Shown here piece by piece: positions 8,975 to 22,017 of a stretch of 64,000 nucleotides of DNA; within the stretch, counting starts at the first letter, position 1; each line of letters begins with the position of its first letter. Under the pieces are notes generated by a model, which was given only the letters and a program-made list of their open reading frames with translations, was not told where the DNA came from and searched no databases. The DNA is taken from the NCBI RefSeq assembly GCF_032362555.1, contig NC_083518.1, positions 7,266,501 through 7,330,500 on the forward strand. Direction: 5' to 3'. The position numbers were made by a program, and so were the translations under genes. Source of the DNA: Amyelois transitella. Its lineage: Eukaryota > Arthropoda > Insecta > Lepidoptera > Pyralidae.

Positions 8975-11629
8975 AATAAACAATCACCACTGAGCGCTTG
9001 TGGGCAGCAATCAATATCTTAAAGTAAACATTGAAATAAAATACAATCTGTGAGTTACAGCGTTACACATGTTAATGTTTATTTCTTGGGCGCAATCGGT
9101 GTCGTTGTGGGGTGAAAAGGGATTTAATCTTCTAAAGGAACAAATCTAATCTTAAAATATGAATAAGTATTTAATCGCGATGGCCAATTTCAAGGAACAA
9201 AATAGATAAAATGACTAAGCTGTACCATATAAGTAGGTATTAACACTTTTTTAATTGCTTTTTATCGATTCATTTTGATGATAAATGAAAAAGGTTTATC
9301 ACAGTTGCTTATTTTAAATTAATAAATTGTAATATGAAACTAAATTATGTATCGTTACTAGAAACGACTCCTCTCTCTTCCCTCTTATCAGTGACTCATA
9401 CTTCGAGATAATTCCAAAATCCATTGTCATATCAATTGTACTGACGGGCGACGGAAGTCGAAAATATTCAGCCTATCGCATCATTCTCAAATATGAATGA
9501 ATCTGTACGTAAAAATGGAACTTATGAAATATCTATTCTTTCAAATCAAAGCTGAAAGTCACTAATGTGATTGAAATTTGGATACCAGAAAAATGGATTT
9601 TTGGTAACTTGGAAGTGAAGCGTCGGTAAAAATAATCTTTAAACTTTGACAGCATGAATACTATAACAGTATTAACAGTACATGCTGCCTTTAGTCGACC
9701 CGGAACTTTCATGACAGCAGCTGATGGGCGAAAATGTAGAGATAATATTTTTCATAAGTAATTCCATTTTGTAGACTTCCGTCAGTACAGCTACTTATTT
9801 ACGATGACCATTAATTCCTGGCGTTACATTTTGCACTTCAAAACCTCTTTATTACAATGTTATTCTAGACTATTTATTTTTCAAAGCACTAGACTGGAAA
9901 GAGTTAATATACGAGTATCATGTAAAGTCAACTACGCACGCCATTCTAACCATTTACATTGAAAATTAAAAACTAATGCCGCTGAATAAAGTGCAAAACA
10001 TCTTGGCCGTAGTATTCGCCGCCCTATTATTTAAAATAAAATTGGCAGTTTATTTTTATATTGAATGTTCTTTTTTTTTAAATAAGTTTTATATTTATAA
10101 TATTTATATTCCCGTGGCCTTATAAATTTTTAGTTGGAATGAATTCACCGGACGCGAATGAAATTACACTGTAAGGTATAAGTACACGGCAATCAACCAA
10201 ACAAGGTAATTTCACTTTTATTTTAATATCAGGATGAATAAAATAATACACAAACAACACAATTCATTCAACCATTGTGTTTTTGACCCATGACACACCG
10301 TAATAGAATATATAATTGTACTAGTCTATACTAATTACATTAATAAAATTTCCCCGATGGGTGGGCAGAGTACATCTACATCCTTACACTTGCCATGGTC
10401 CCTGCATACATACTCTTCTCATACTCTCTTCTTTCAAGCATAGGTCGATATAGAGTAATCTTAATCTGTCCTTTTGCCAAGCATTTGATCAAATATTTTC
10501 TATTTATTTAAAAAAATCATTTTAGTTTTTTAGAGGTACCTACCCTACCCTACCCTAAAAATAGCACTCTGACACAATACAATCCCCTAGGCAGAGTATA
10601 CCCATAGGCTTCCCATACGAGACGACCTAAATTATACGGGTTATATCGTAACTAAATGTTGACCTCAATGATTTAACCCAATTCCGGCTAATGGATTTGG
10701 TAATATGCATATCTGAGCACAATGATCTGGCACCGTAAATGGATTAATATGGAAATTGGTGTAATTGAGATGATTCGGATGTTGCTCTTGCTGTCATACC
10801 ACAAAGGAGAGGCTTCAGTGCTCTGTGTGAGTCAGGGTTTATTTAAAAGCTGTTGTTTACATAGCTCACCTCAGTATAATATTGTCTACTAATGGTTTGT
10901 CTTACTAAACTCTCTTTATCATCTCAAACATCACATGTTTAAGTGTGTTATTTTTACTATTAAGATATTTTGACTTTGTTAGAAATAAAGAACTGTTCGA
11001 CAGTTGATAATGATCAAATGTTTAAGTTGTAAATATTCCTGTCACGTCAATACTAAAATAGAATCAGTCAACAAAAAGAAGAGGAAAACCTTAACGCTGA
11101 TGTAGTTTCCTTGTTGCTATTGGCACTTTTCATTGAATATTGCTTCTTTTATTGCCAATAAATGTTATAAATGTTAAAAATAACCCTTGCTAAGTTAACA
11201 CAGTTATTGTAAGAAGAGACTTCTGACTTCTTGTCATTTTATTTCATTAACTCTAAACATAGAACACAGAGAATTATTTTTTTAGAGCTATTTCAAAATG
11301 AGTACTGTTTATTACTCTTTTATTGTCATAGCGTAATAGCACACATGCCGTTATAATATCTTGCAAAGTTTTCTAAATTTGTCCAATGTACGTCTGACAG
11401 TTATATCAGTATCATTAAGCCATCTTGATGATATTTTTTTTGCCGGAAACCACACGACAATGTATTCAATCACACAGTCCGTCATCATCACTATCCTAGT
11501 TACACGAAGTAACTCTCGTCTGACTTCTGATTTGAAATTTAATTGACTGAAAGTCTAAGATTTAAGTAACCACAGAAAGAAACACGATTCACATTAACTG
11601 ATAATTAAAATAATGACTCCTCGTTTCAG
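8975..11629. other. Non-coding; no gene seen
   Basis: AT-rich sequence without a supportable exon. It holds a short CCTAC tandem at 10538-10557, and a small fragment of the (ATGT)n retroposon's 5' edge at about 11430-11461 (GCCGGAAACCACACG on the plus strand, so minus orientation). The tail end supplies the pyrimidine tract and acceptor for the exon at 11630. Confidence 0.4.
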
Positions 11630-11683
11630 GTAAGCCGCCGTGCAGTTGCAGTCTGTGTGACATGCCTCGTGTATCATCGTACG
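11630..11683 (+). CDS. wge: Putative N-terminal exon of winged eye
   Basis: The exon has an acceptor TCGTTTCAG (ending 11629) and a strong donor GTGAGT (11684). Read with two leading bases it gives KPPCSCSLCDMPRVSSY and ends with one base, exactly the phase needed by the exon at 38987 (joined: [13 protein letters not shown]). The join suits the Tyr-Gly-Pro-rich style of the next exons. An in-frame ATG at 11662 could start the protein (MPRVSSYG); the real start may lie in an exon further left. If so, the following intron is 27.3 kb. The exon itself begins with GTAAGC, a donor-like sequence, so it could be a recursive-splice exon. Assignment rests on splice signals, phase and composition, not on a recognised domain. 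Confidence 0.5.
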
Positions 11684-14047
11684 GTGAGTGCTTGGAAATT
11701 GCGCAAATTAACCCTGACCCCACCGTTCAGTGGTAAATACGCCCTTGACATTTATCTTTTAAACGTTACAAGTTGTACATACGTGGTATTTGCATATTTC
11801 AGTGGTTTGCAGGACGCGTAGAATACATATAAGGTATAGTTAGGTACATGAATTAAAGTAATATGTTGAAAGTGTATGTGAGGAAATCGAACTTCAATCT
11901 GAACTTATACGGTTATATGGATCCATGTTGTTAATAAATAAACTTTAAAACAATTAGAATTTTGTAAAGCACGGTGCTTTAAGTTCTAAGTTCAATAAAA
12001 TATTCACAAATTAACGTAAAACACAATTAATCTCGTCGAACCTTTCGCAATCATATTAACCATGTTTTCAGCCTTTGTCCAATTGAATCCTGCGCGCGGT
12101 AATCAAGTGGGCCCGAGAGTGGGTCACGGGGCCGTTCCGACCCGCCGCTCGCCCGCATTACCCCGGTTCTCATGTTAACTATTCACATATACGGACCAGT
12201 AAAAACAACCAATAAATTTAATGTCCCACCCCTATATTTACGAACGCACAGCTCTTTGTTTGAACGTCTCCTGTTTCCTGCAATTTGAAATTCACGCTGC
12301 ATGTTTCCAATTCTAAATTCCTTTGTTGAAGCTGAATTTTAAGGTGTTGTACTAAATGTTTGTTTTGGAATTTATGTTTGGGCGCCATCTTATATGTATA
12401 TCTGCATAGCCTACCTTGTTTATTACATTGCATTTGAGACCACCTTCGGCATTACTTCGGTTTTTGTAAATTCGTTTTTTCTTAATATCGTCCTAGATTA
12501 CAGGCATTCATATTTGAAGACGTTGTGCTACTTTTCTTGGGTCTCCATTTTTATTGATCACATCGTCTCATCCCTCCTGAGACCTAGCCCTATGTAGTAG
12601 ATTAACAAATAATAATAAAAACTTTGAAACAATTAAAACTTTCTTACTAAACATAGTCATAGTAAAAAAATTATGCTAAAGTCATTGAAGGTCGTAACAA
12701 TATCAAATCCTAAACAGCCAAAATTAACGTAAAATAGAACGGAATAATTAGTTAATTGGAAGATTGTTCAAAGCAAAAGTTATGTATAATTCCAACAATA
12801 AATTACTTAGTTATCCTTTCACATTTGAATGTAATCTCGCCAGATTGCGTTCAGACTCCGACCTTCATAAACTATATCAGGTTTCCCCACATCTTAATCA
12901 GTCTGGCCTATATCAATTTAATGCCAGCCAAGTCTAAGTGTCTGTAATTGCATTTCGTCGTTTCCAGTAATGAAACACCCGACAAAATAATTCTTAAACG
13001 TATATATTCGTGACTACACAAATTGAAACTGCTGTTACTTCAATTTTATGAGAACTTCATTATGAATCTGACTAAGAATTGAATTTCTGAATATGTAACT
13101 GATTTTGGTGGGTAATTTGCAAGTTTACACTGCTATTCATATTTCGCTTACTTTTTTTATAGAATATTTTTTTTATAGAATATTTTTTACATATTATTAA
13201 AAATAAGTCCTATCTGTGTTTACTTACTAAGTACATTAAATTGTCTTAAAAGATGACACGATAATCCCGAATCACTGATACAAAGAACATATAGTTACAT
13301 TTTTGGTCTCACCCATACAATAATAGCTTAACTTCTCTGTAACACACCAAAATTTCCCCGCCGGTTTAATGTCATCCCGTTTCATCAAATTAATAAGTCA
13401 TAACGTAGCGTCGGCCCGCATATGCGTACATAAATAATCTTAACAGGGCGGGCACTAGGGTGACGCCACACTATTATTTTTATTTCGACAACAATCGAAT
13501 ACGTCTCGCACTCGCCAGTTTTACTCGAGTAGTAAAGGTTTTTGAAGTGTGGCTTTTACTACTAGACGTCAACAAAAGTATAAAAAATGTGTTTTAAAGT
13601 AGACTTGTGTTAATTGGAATCTATCTGACAAATAATTATTCTTTAAATTGCTTACTTGTCGGTTAAGTGGAGCGTCCTAGTTATAAATGATAAAAATTAC
13701 GTTTTATGAGAAACTACAATCATTAAAATTATTTTTTTTAGATTATTTTTTTGTTGGGGCAGCAACATGTTAGCTATGCCGTCTTTTAAGTAGCTTGATG
13801 ACACAAGTGTAAAAGAAATAATAATCGTTCGCCTTCGATATCTCGCTATCATTGTCCGGACAAAAAGATAATTTGAATAAGTATTATGTAAATAGCGCTA
13901 ATTTTTGCAAGGCCTTCTTGAGACCTCGCGAAATACAGGACCGACCTTCTGCTTATCGGCGTGATATGATGATATGCGCAGTAGCCTGAAGACGAACAAT
14001 CCTTTCAGTTCCTCATTACTATTCGAGTTGGACGTGTGAGATTTATC

Positions 14048-14069
14048 ATGTGGAAGAAACTTTACGCGA
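14048..14069 (+). other. Possible alternative wge first coding exon
   Basis: The ATG at 14048 opens MWKKLYA and is followed by a consensus donor (GCGA|GTAAGT, 14070). It ends in phase 1, which matches the exon at 38987. Upstream (13930-14045) is moderately CpG-rich. This is weak, since a 22-base ORF before a donor is easily found by chance. Confidence 0.15.
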
Positions 14070-14813
14070 GTAAGTTTTTTTTTAATAACTCGCGTTGCGA
14101 TAGTGTTGTGACGTGCGGTCTGTGTCTGTGAGTGTTTCGATAAAACAACTGTCTAGTGACGTGTACTAAATGCTTGATGAAAAGTAGGTGTGGAGGCGTA
14201 GATAAATCGTCACCGCGCGTTGCAGAATTATTACTATCTCCCAATAGGCGTGTATTTGAGAGTTTAAGAATAAAATCTCCATCACTAAACTATAATTAAC
14301 TGAAATGATTAAAATGAGGTGTGAAGTAATTTGGAACGTGAACCGTTGCGGTGTGTAACGCCAGGCATTTGGAATGTACATTTTTGACGGTCATTATTTA
14401 CGTTTATATCTTTTTACGACGATATTCTGTTCATTAAGTGCGGAACCGATGTTATATTTTTATTACCAAATAGAAATTCCGACCACAGAATTTCTCATTT
14501 GCCACGAATATTATTTCATTCCCAATGTTTTTAAGCCATGTTTTAATAAGCAATTATGGACGTAATATGTAGTTATACCTGCTTTTTCTCTCTTTGTTTC
14601 TCTTTTTATTTTATTTTATGACATTTTTGTTGCAACAAGTAACTAAAATGCATTTTAGTCTAATCAGAATTAAACTTTTTATCAGAGCACAAACGAAACC
14701 GAATTCGCATGAAATCCAGTCAACAAATATTTTCAATTATTTTGGCATCCACCGAAGTACGATTGTTTTGAATTCTTAAGGCAATAACAGTATTCTGTCA
14801 TTTAATCATGTTA

Positions 14814-14908
14814 CTGACAGTGATTACTAACATGAATAATATCAATTTATTTGAATAATAAAAGGACCTACTCGTAGGTAAGGTAAATGAATAACGTGCG
14901 TGCGTAAC
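14814..14908 (+). repeat. Intronic duplicated block, copy 1
   Basis: Matches 18398-18480 in order and spacing: TGACAGTGA, TACTAAC, ATCA-TTTATT-GAATAATA, AAGGACCT, GTAAATGAA and AACGTGCGT. It may be a duplicated conserved block or copies of an unnamed repeat. Confidence 0.5.
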
Positions 14909-17042
14909 TACAAAATGCGTTAACAGTGATGTAATCGTCATAAAACTCCGGTATTCAAAAATAACTGAGTTCATAAATTAAGTGAATGATCGAATCATAA
15001 ACTGTTTATAGACTATCGGAAATATATGTCTTTTACTGGAAAAAAGCTTTATTAGATGTGTGAATGTGCATATTATAATTCGCTTTTTACTAAATCCATG
15101 GGAAAAATAATGTTCCTATTCCAAAGTATCGGGAACCACCCGGCACCAACAAACGTAAATGACTGCAAGTACGTGTAAGCACGTTGACGACTTATCAAAA
15201 GTATTCAGGATGCATGGTGCATGCTTCGTAAATGCCAGGGCCTTTCGTACACGATTCATTTTTGAAGTGGTCGGTTCAGTCTTGAATGTGAATGTGAGAC
15301 TGTAGCAAAAGTTCTTAATACTGACGTGTTTACTAGCTCTTTTCCTTCGCAGGACTTTCGCCTGTGGGAATTATTTAATATATTTTCTTAATGCCTATTA
15401 GTTACTTTAATTAAGTGTTTGTCAAATTATTGTAGATCTGTTTATGACAAAGAGGGTCAGTCAGTCGGATGTCAGTAATATATTTCCTTTCATTTCTTTA
15501 GATAAAAATGGTAACTTATTTGTAATTTTTTACAAATTCCACAAATATTTACTTAACAATAATAACCCAAAGTTTCGACTTACGGAGCCTATACTATACT
15601 TCTTAAAGCTTTCATAGAAAGGACGCTGAAGGATTTTGCTGTTTTTTTTTTTCTTTGGTTATCCACCAACTTTAAAAAAATATGGATTTATAATTCCAAC
15701 TGAAGGTTTTACCACTTTTTGTCCCAACAAACCAAAACTGTTACCGTCAAATAGTGAAACTCGAAACCAAACTACCTCGTGTCAGCAGCATCCGGATCTA
15801 AATAATTCCGTATAAAGTGGCCCACCGAAATGTCAAATAAAACGCCGACCGGCCCACTATCAATAACGTCAGTGTTGTTTAAAATTCGCGGCCTGTCAGG
15901 GATTTGGCACTTCAGCGCGAGTTCGGAATTCATAATACTTTTTTATGGCCACCATCTTGATTCCGATCTGTTTGATGTATTGGCTGCGAGCTGACGCTGT
16001 GACGTCCGGTTTGATGGAGCGAAACTGTTTGAATGGAAATTTGTGACATATTTGTGTTTGTTTATGATATTTTCGCACAGAGATATACACTTTTATATTC
16101 TATCTTTATTGTACTTCCATACGAATATTATAAAAAGTTTTACAAATAAACTTAAAAACTTGTGCTATGATTTTGTTGTAGTGCAGATATAAACTAGACC
16201 TTCAGAAATGAAAAAGATTTCTTAAAAGTTCCCATAAGAGTACAATCCTGACAAAAATCAATTTAGTTGGTACATATTCATATCAACTTCTCATTTTCGA
16301 AAACCTCGAATGATTCTTAAGTAAGAACCATTACAGATTTTAATTTTACCTCTGTTTCAATTATCTACACTTTACAAAGCTGTTAAAGATTATGCAAACA
16401 TGTGTTCAAGTATGACACGATTTTAATTGCTTTTTGAAACTATACTTAGACTGTAGATTGTTACAAAACTACAGCGATTAATCCAAAAATGGGGCGATTA
16501 ACACTTCACTAGTTAATTATATAGTAGGTATAAAGATCGGTATAATGATTATAAATCTAAGTCAAGGGAAGTTATTACGTAAAATATACGAACCATAAGT
16601 AGAATAACAGCGAAGAGAAGAAATTCGTACATAGATTTAATTCCACATGAAAACAGCCAGAAACTAAATAAAACATCCAATGTTGTTTTATATTTTACAA
16701 ATTAATTAAAGTTTCACTTTGTATGCTAAAGGTATGCGTAATCCATACGAGAGAGACACTATGAGTGTCATTCCAGTGTCACATAATCCGGGGTCGTTCA
16801 CAAAGCTAATTTAAACATAGTTTTCGTGCCTGTTTGTACCAAACAAAAAACCGCAGACGAAGCCCATGTTTGTCCATTCGCGCGCCGAAGATCCAAAATG
16901 AGGACTTTCTTGTTTTTTATACATAGTCCGAGAGCTCACCGCATAAAAATACCCTTTTTAAAGTTCAAGAGTAACAGTAACGGATGAGAGCGCTATGATG
17001 AGATTGATAATAATAATGTAGAGAAAAGAAAAATTACTAAAT

Positions 17043-17162
17043 TCTATCATTAAGCCAAATAGCTGAACGTGGCCATTCAGTCTTTTCAAGACTGAACTGA
17101 ACTGACAGAGCCAACTCTGTCTACCCCGCAAGGGATATAGACGTGACCATATGTATGTATGT
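17043..17162 (+). mobile_element. 5'-truncated (ATGT)n retroposon
   Basis: Matches the 3' half of the full copy at 43126-43388, from TCATTAAGCCAAATAGCTGA to the ATGTATGTATG tail. A short insertion, CTGAACTGAACTGACAGAGC, interrupts the usual CAAGACTGTTGGCTCTGTC. Confidence 0.75.
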
Positions 17163-18281
17163 AGAGAAAAGAGGGAAATTTGTATATGCTTTAAACCCTA
17201 CTATTTTGTTCTTAATTAGTAAAGAACTCTCCTCATAAAATGATTCATACTTTTCAATCTTGTAAACGTAATTTCTAAACTTTATGAAATGATTATACCT
17301 ACTATACAGCTTCACTTTCAGAACTTTATTTCTTACCTGTTATGCATTTCTGTTTCAAATGTATTTCGAAAGTTTATCATGAACAAGAAATAATATTTTT
17401 AGAACTGTCAAGTTTATTTTTGCAAGTTACGCTACATAACCGTGATAACATTGTTACGACTTTCACTCTCATGGGATGAACAGAACTTCGACAGGCAAGC
17501 AAGCATCGAAGAATTTATTTATCTACTTTATATATAGCATTGAACATTTATACAAAATCTATGAACAAGCTTAATACCTGCATAAAATGGGATCAAAGTA
17601 TTTTTTCATATACAAAAACTCTCTACCTTACAAAACTGTGACGAAACTTACCCGAAAGTCAAAATCTCCACGGTAAGATCTTGGACTATCCGCTCTACAG
17701 CATTGCGGTGGAGTTGAATTTAATTTTGACAGTGGACCGCCGTCCCGCTAACACAGATAGCGTAGACTTAACTGGAACATGGCCTCGTAATATCATAATA
17801 CTGGTACCTAGTACTGTGTGATATGGCCCTATTCCACGATTCGGCCCATCACTAACACGGTCGTGTTGAGAGACGTTTCGATTTTTATCATAATGACTAC
17901 GTGGGTTTTGGCGGGGTTTATTGTGTGAACATTTTAACTCGAGAGACATGTATGACGTACAAAAAAGGTTTTTTAAAGTGTACTCAATTCAATTCTAAAA
18001 TGTTTAACTTAAAAAAAAATTATGAATATAGTTTGAACAATGGACTTACTTATCGTATCACAAATCTAGCGATTGATACATTTAAATTAAATTGTAAGTT
18101 AGTAATTTTTATAAAACATTTAATATTGCTTTCAAAAGAAACCTTCAAATATAATAAACAAACATAAGATGCAATCTGATTCCTCTACTTTGGCACAATT
18201 TCATCAAAAATCCAATGAAAAATAAAGTGTAAGTGACCCGTGCCGTCTAAGACCAAATTAAATTATCTTAGCGTGGCATTT

Positions 18282-18556
18282 GCGATAAACGCGGATAGAA
18301 GTTAGCCGCCAATATTTGATGAAATCCGTTTATTTTGGGCCATCAAAAAAAACAATGAAATACAGTATCATGAATTATAGGACGTAACCTTAAATCCATG
18401 ACACTGACAGTGACTACTAACTTAAAAATTATCAGTTTATTGGAATAATAGAAGGACCTTAGTAAATGAAAAACGTGCGTATATGAGATAATTCGCAGGC
18501 AGAAGTTAGCCGCCAATATTTGTCAAATCCGTTTACTTTTGGCCATCAAAATTAGC
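18282..18556 (+). repeat. Direct repeat pair plus duplicated-block copy 2
   Basis: Two copies of AGAAGTTAGCCGCCAATATT-ATCCGTTTA-TTTGGCCATCAAAA lie at 18298-18350 and 18500-18556. Between them, 18398-18480 repeats the block seen at 14814-14908. So part of this intron has been duplicated both locally and about 3.6 kb away. Confidence 0.55.
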
Positions 18557-19185
18557 AATGAATGGGCGTTTAGCGTCCTCGCGACAAGGCTGAGGCTGTA
18601 TACCTAATTACTTCAGTGTTGTAGGCACTTCCCTGAACTCTTAGCTCTCGGAAACAATTCAATACAATATCTATTCGCGAGCAGGGAAGATAAATTTGAA
18701 TTTTAGATGAAGGGGTTGTCGGTCATGGTCAAGTTTGTAACTTTAAAGAATTATTATTCTTCATAAACTGAGTACTTACGTAACTTGCGGCTGCTAAATT
18801 TAACAACGGTTATAATGCTTAAAATAACCTTTTTGATTGTTATAAAAATAATATATGCGTACCTACTTAACTAAATTGTTACGAGTATTTCGTTTATGTT
18901 GGTCATCAAATAGGACTCCTATTTCGTTCAAATTAGCCAAGTTCAAAACTAAAACCAAATCTAATAAAAACCAAAAAAAGATTTACATATTAATAAAAAG
19001 ATAATGTGTTCCAAATAGCGTCTAATAAATGTGAGATGAATCAGAACTGGCAACCCAAATAAAATGTATGAGGCGATAACGCTATCACTTGGAGACGAGT
19101 ATCGGTATGCTCGCTATCGAATGTTGTTCAAGGCCATTACTTATAAATTGTTAATGCAAATCAGCCAGTTTTGGCAAACACAATC

Positions 19186-19640
19186 TATATATATAAAACT
19201 CTTCCGTTACTGAGTGACTGACTGACAGACAACGCACAGTCGAAACTACTGGTCGTAGACAGCTGAAATTTGGAATGTAGGTTCCTTGGGATATGTAGGG
19301 GAGCACTAAGAAAGGATTTTTGGAAATTCAAGGGGGGGAAAAGGGGTACAAACGTTTCTATGAAAAATCTTATTCCTTGGGTTTATAAACTTGAAACTTG
19401 GCATGAACACGTACATAGGCAAGTAAATATGTTTGACATTATAAGTTTTTTCAAACTACCCTCCAATCGTGATTTAGGGGGTGAGATTGGGTGACTGATT
19501 TATTCACGCACAGCCGAAACCGGTCGGTATAGGAGTCTGAGATTTTGAACAGAGGTTCCTTTAGTAACATAAGTGAGCACTAAGAAGGGATTTTTGAAAT
19601 GTCAACCCCCAAGGGGGGGAAACGGGATAAACTGAGCCGG
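19186..19640 (+). repeat. Unclassified interspersed repeat with two internal units
   Basis: Two related units start near 19190 and 19490. Each has GACTGA, ACGCACAG-CGAAAC, a TGAAATTTGGAATGTAGGTTCCTT-like block, GAGCACTAAGAA-GGATTTTT and a run of G. A shorter relative is at about 35275-35460. Its style is that of lepidopteran repeats whose class I cannot assign. Confidence 0.5.
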
Positions 19641-20261
19641 GGCTGCGGGAAAGTTCTAACGAGATACCGTGGCCCCGGAACGCAAAGGGCAACTGAAGGA
19701 ACGAGGTGGGTTTTAGTCAGTAAAAGTCTGACACTCCCTTCCGTTCCACCCAGAGCGGGAGAGGTCATTTGATGATTTCCCATCCTTAAAAAAAAAGACT
19801 TTGTATGACAACTTTCAGTCGTCTCTTTAACATACATAATAACATACATAATTATGTACATACATGCATAACATTAATAACATCACGCCTTTAAATCCCT
19901 ATTTTGTGTTAACACTACCCATACAAACAGCTAAAAGGAAACAAGTGAAGAGACGAAATTTGTCCGCATCCATTTTCACCTAAATTCTTAACGTTAATGA
20001 GATTTACTTTTTATTATCAGGTCAACCTAATAGCCTCACATGTACGTATAACTTCGTAAGAATTTTCTTTCAACTCCTAACCGTTGAGGAGTTTTACTTT
20101 CCATCATCAGCTCATTCACATGGGATGATGATTATCAGACGCAAATACTTAAACAGAAGGAAATCCTGTAAGGCCTCTTCGTCCTATAAATCCTGTTTTT
20201 TTTTTCTTTTGAGACGATGATTTTGTCTCGCTTTACTTTTTCTATATAGATTTGTATGTAT

Positions 20262-20520
20262 ACTAATATTATAAAGAGGAACAATCTATTTTTTTATATG
20301 TTTGTTTGTTTACACATGTAATCGATAAACTCCGAAACTACTGAATCGATTTCAAACATTCACCATTAGAAAGCTACATCATCCCTGAGTAACACAGGCT
20401 ATATTTAATTCCAGTTGTAACAAGATTTCAGCCTGTGGAAGAAAAAGCCCTGTCGAGATCATTAAAAAACGCTATATATAACCGAATTACACGTGGGCGA
20501 AGCCGCGGGCGGAAAGCTAG
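20262..20520 (+). repeat. Diverged interspersed repeat (GCCGCGGGCGGAAAGCTAGT end)
   Basis: Same architecture as 38389-38598: an opening ACTAATATTATAAAG, an AAACTACTGAATCGATTT core and a GAAGCCGCGGGCGG-CTAGT end. It is more diverged. Others of this type are at 24255-24450 and 25190-25320 (reverse) and 31566-31795. Confidence 0.6.
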
Positions 20521-20952
20521 TACGTATATATAGTTTTATTATAAGTAAGCTCGTGCAAATTTTGAAATTTCTAAATTCAAATAAATAATTTTATCTTTTA
20601 CTTATAAATGTTAATATTTCTGATTTATAAGTTAATACTGTGTCTGATTTATAAGAAAAGTTAATAGGAAGAAGACAGTGTTAAAATATATTTTTTTAAA
20701 TCAATCAGCCTTAAATTGTTGTCAATTTCTAACGCTCAAAACATAAAATACTAGAATTCACCCTCTTCGCTCGTGTGATTAATTCTTTCTCCGTACTTCA
20801 CAATACGTACTTTGAAAAAGTTCATAGAGATCGGTTTGATGGATTTGATGACTAACAAAAGAACTCAAAAACACACTTTTACATAATATTAAGTATGGTT
20901 ATTGTGTTTTATGTGTAGGTAGGTAGGTACTCTAATGTAATCATTGAATAAA

Positions 20953-21209
20953 CATACCTACATACATATAATCACGTCTATATCCCTTGCGGGGTAGACA
21001 GAGACAACAGTCTTGAAGAGATAGGCCACGTTCAGCTGTATGGCTTAATGATAGAATTGAGATTCAAATAGTAACAGGTTGCTAGCTCATCGCATACAAG
21101 AAGAATTCCAAGTTTATAACCCAATCCCTTAGTCGCCTTTTACGACATCCAAGGGACATGATGGAGTGGTCTTATTCTTTTTTAATTGGTGCCGGAAACC
21201 ACACGGCAC
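20953..21209 (-). mobile_element. Near full-length (ATGT)n retroposon
   Basis: Reverse-oriented copy running from the tail (CATACCTACATACATATAATC) through CCCTTGCGGGGTAGACAGAG to the 5' edge CCGGAAACCACACGGCAC. Length and order match the copy at 43126-43388. Confidence 0.85.
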
Positions 21210-21560
21210 AATAAATTAAATGTTATTAATGTGTTTTACTATTGTTAAAACGAAGAGGAAAAAAATTATGATTTTTTTAAAGCATCGTGCATTATTTTAA
21301 CGACATACCTTACAATATACGAGTAGCACTGCAGAATGGCGAGCAAATACATATCAGAATTTACGATACAACATACTGTTATGCTGTGCCTTATCTGCAG
21401 AGCTTTGCGCCATTTTTGCAGTGCTTACACCGAGCTTTCTAGAATGTGCTCGTATGAAAATATCAACGCTGTTAATTTAACCCCTAATGTTATGTGCAAA
21501 TGTTTTAGTAGCTTTTCAGACTTTGGACTTTATCTCTCTCTTTACCTTAATCTGCCTAAT

Positions 21561-21835
21561 GTGCCGTGTGGTTCCCGGCACTATTACAAAAAAGAATAGG
21601 ACCACTCCATCTCTTTCCCATGGATGTCGTAAAAGGCGACTAAGGGATAGGCTTATAAACTTAGGATTCCTCTTTTAGGCGATGGGCTAGCAACCTGTCA
21701 CTATTTGAATCTCGGTTCTATCATTAAGCCAAATAGCTGAACGTGGCCATTCAGTCTTTTCAAGACAGTTGGCTCTGTCTACCCCGCAAGGGATATAGAC
21801 GTGATCATATGTATGTATGTATGTATGTATGTATG
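21561..21835 (+). mobile_element. Full-length (ATGT)n retroposon
   Basis: Starts GTGCCGTGTGGTTCCCGGCA and ends in about six ATGT units after GACGTGATCAT. A few dozen bases further right (21861-22017) is the 3' end of the LINE also seen at 7632-7860. Confidence 0.85.
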
Positions 21836-21860
21836 GTAAACATGATGTCTTAGGTGGTCA

Positions 21861-22017
21861 CTTCAAATTCAAAACTTTTAGGATACTATCATATCGCTTA
21901 TTAATTATCAAATCTTTTGGTTTCACAACATTGGTTGGCGTCAAATAAATTACTTAAAACTAAGTTTACTGCCGCTTCCAAGGCGTCAGTGCAGAAGAAG
22001 CGGTAACAAACTGCACT
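21861..22017 (-). mobile_element. 5'-truncated LINE 3' end
   Basis: Shares ACAACATTGGTTG-CGTCAAA, ACTAAGTTTACTGCCGCTTCC and AGTGCAGAAGAAGCGGTAAC with 7632-7860. Only the 3' untranslated part is present, as expected of a truncated reverse-transcription product. Confidence 0.65.

Noticed and set aside
10536-10557. Short CCTAC tandem as a possible telomeric repeat
   Set aside because: Insect telomeres are TTAGG (CCTAA); the unit differs and there are only about four copies.
12218-12433. 71-codon Lys/Gln-rich minus-strand ORF
   Set aside because: No family resemblance or splice support.
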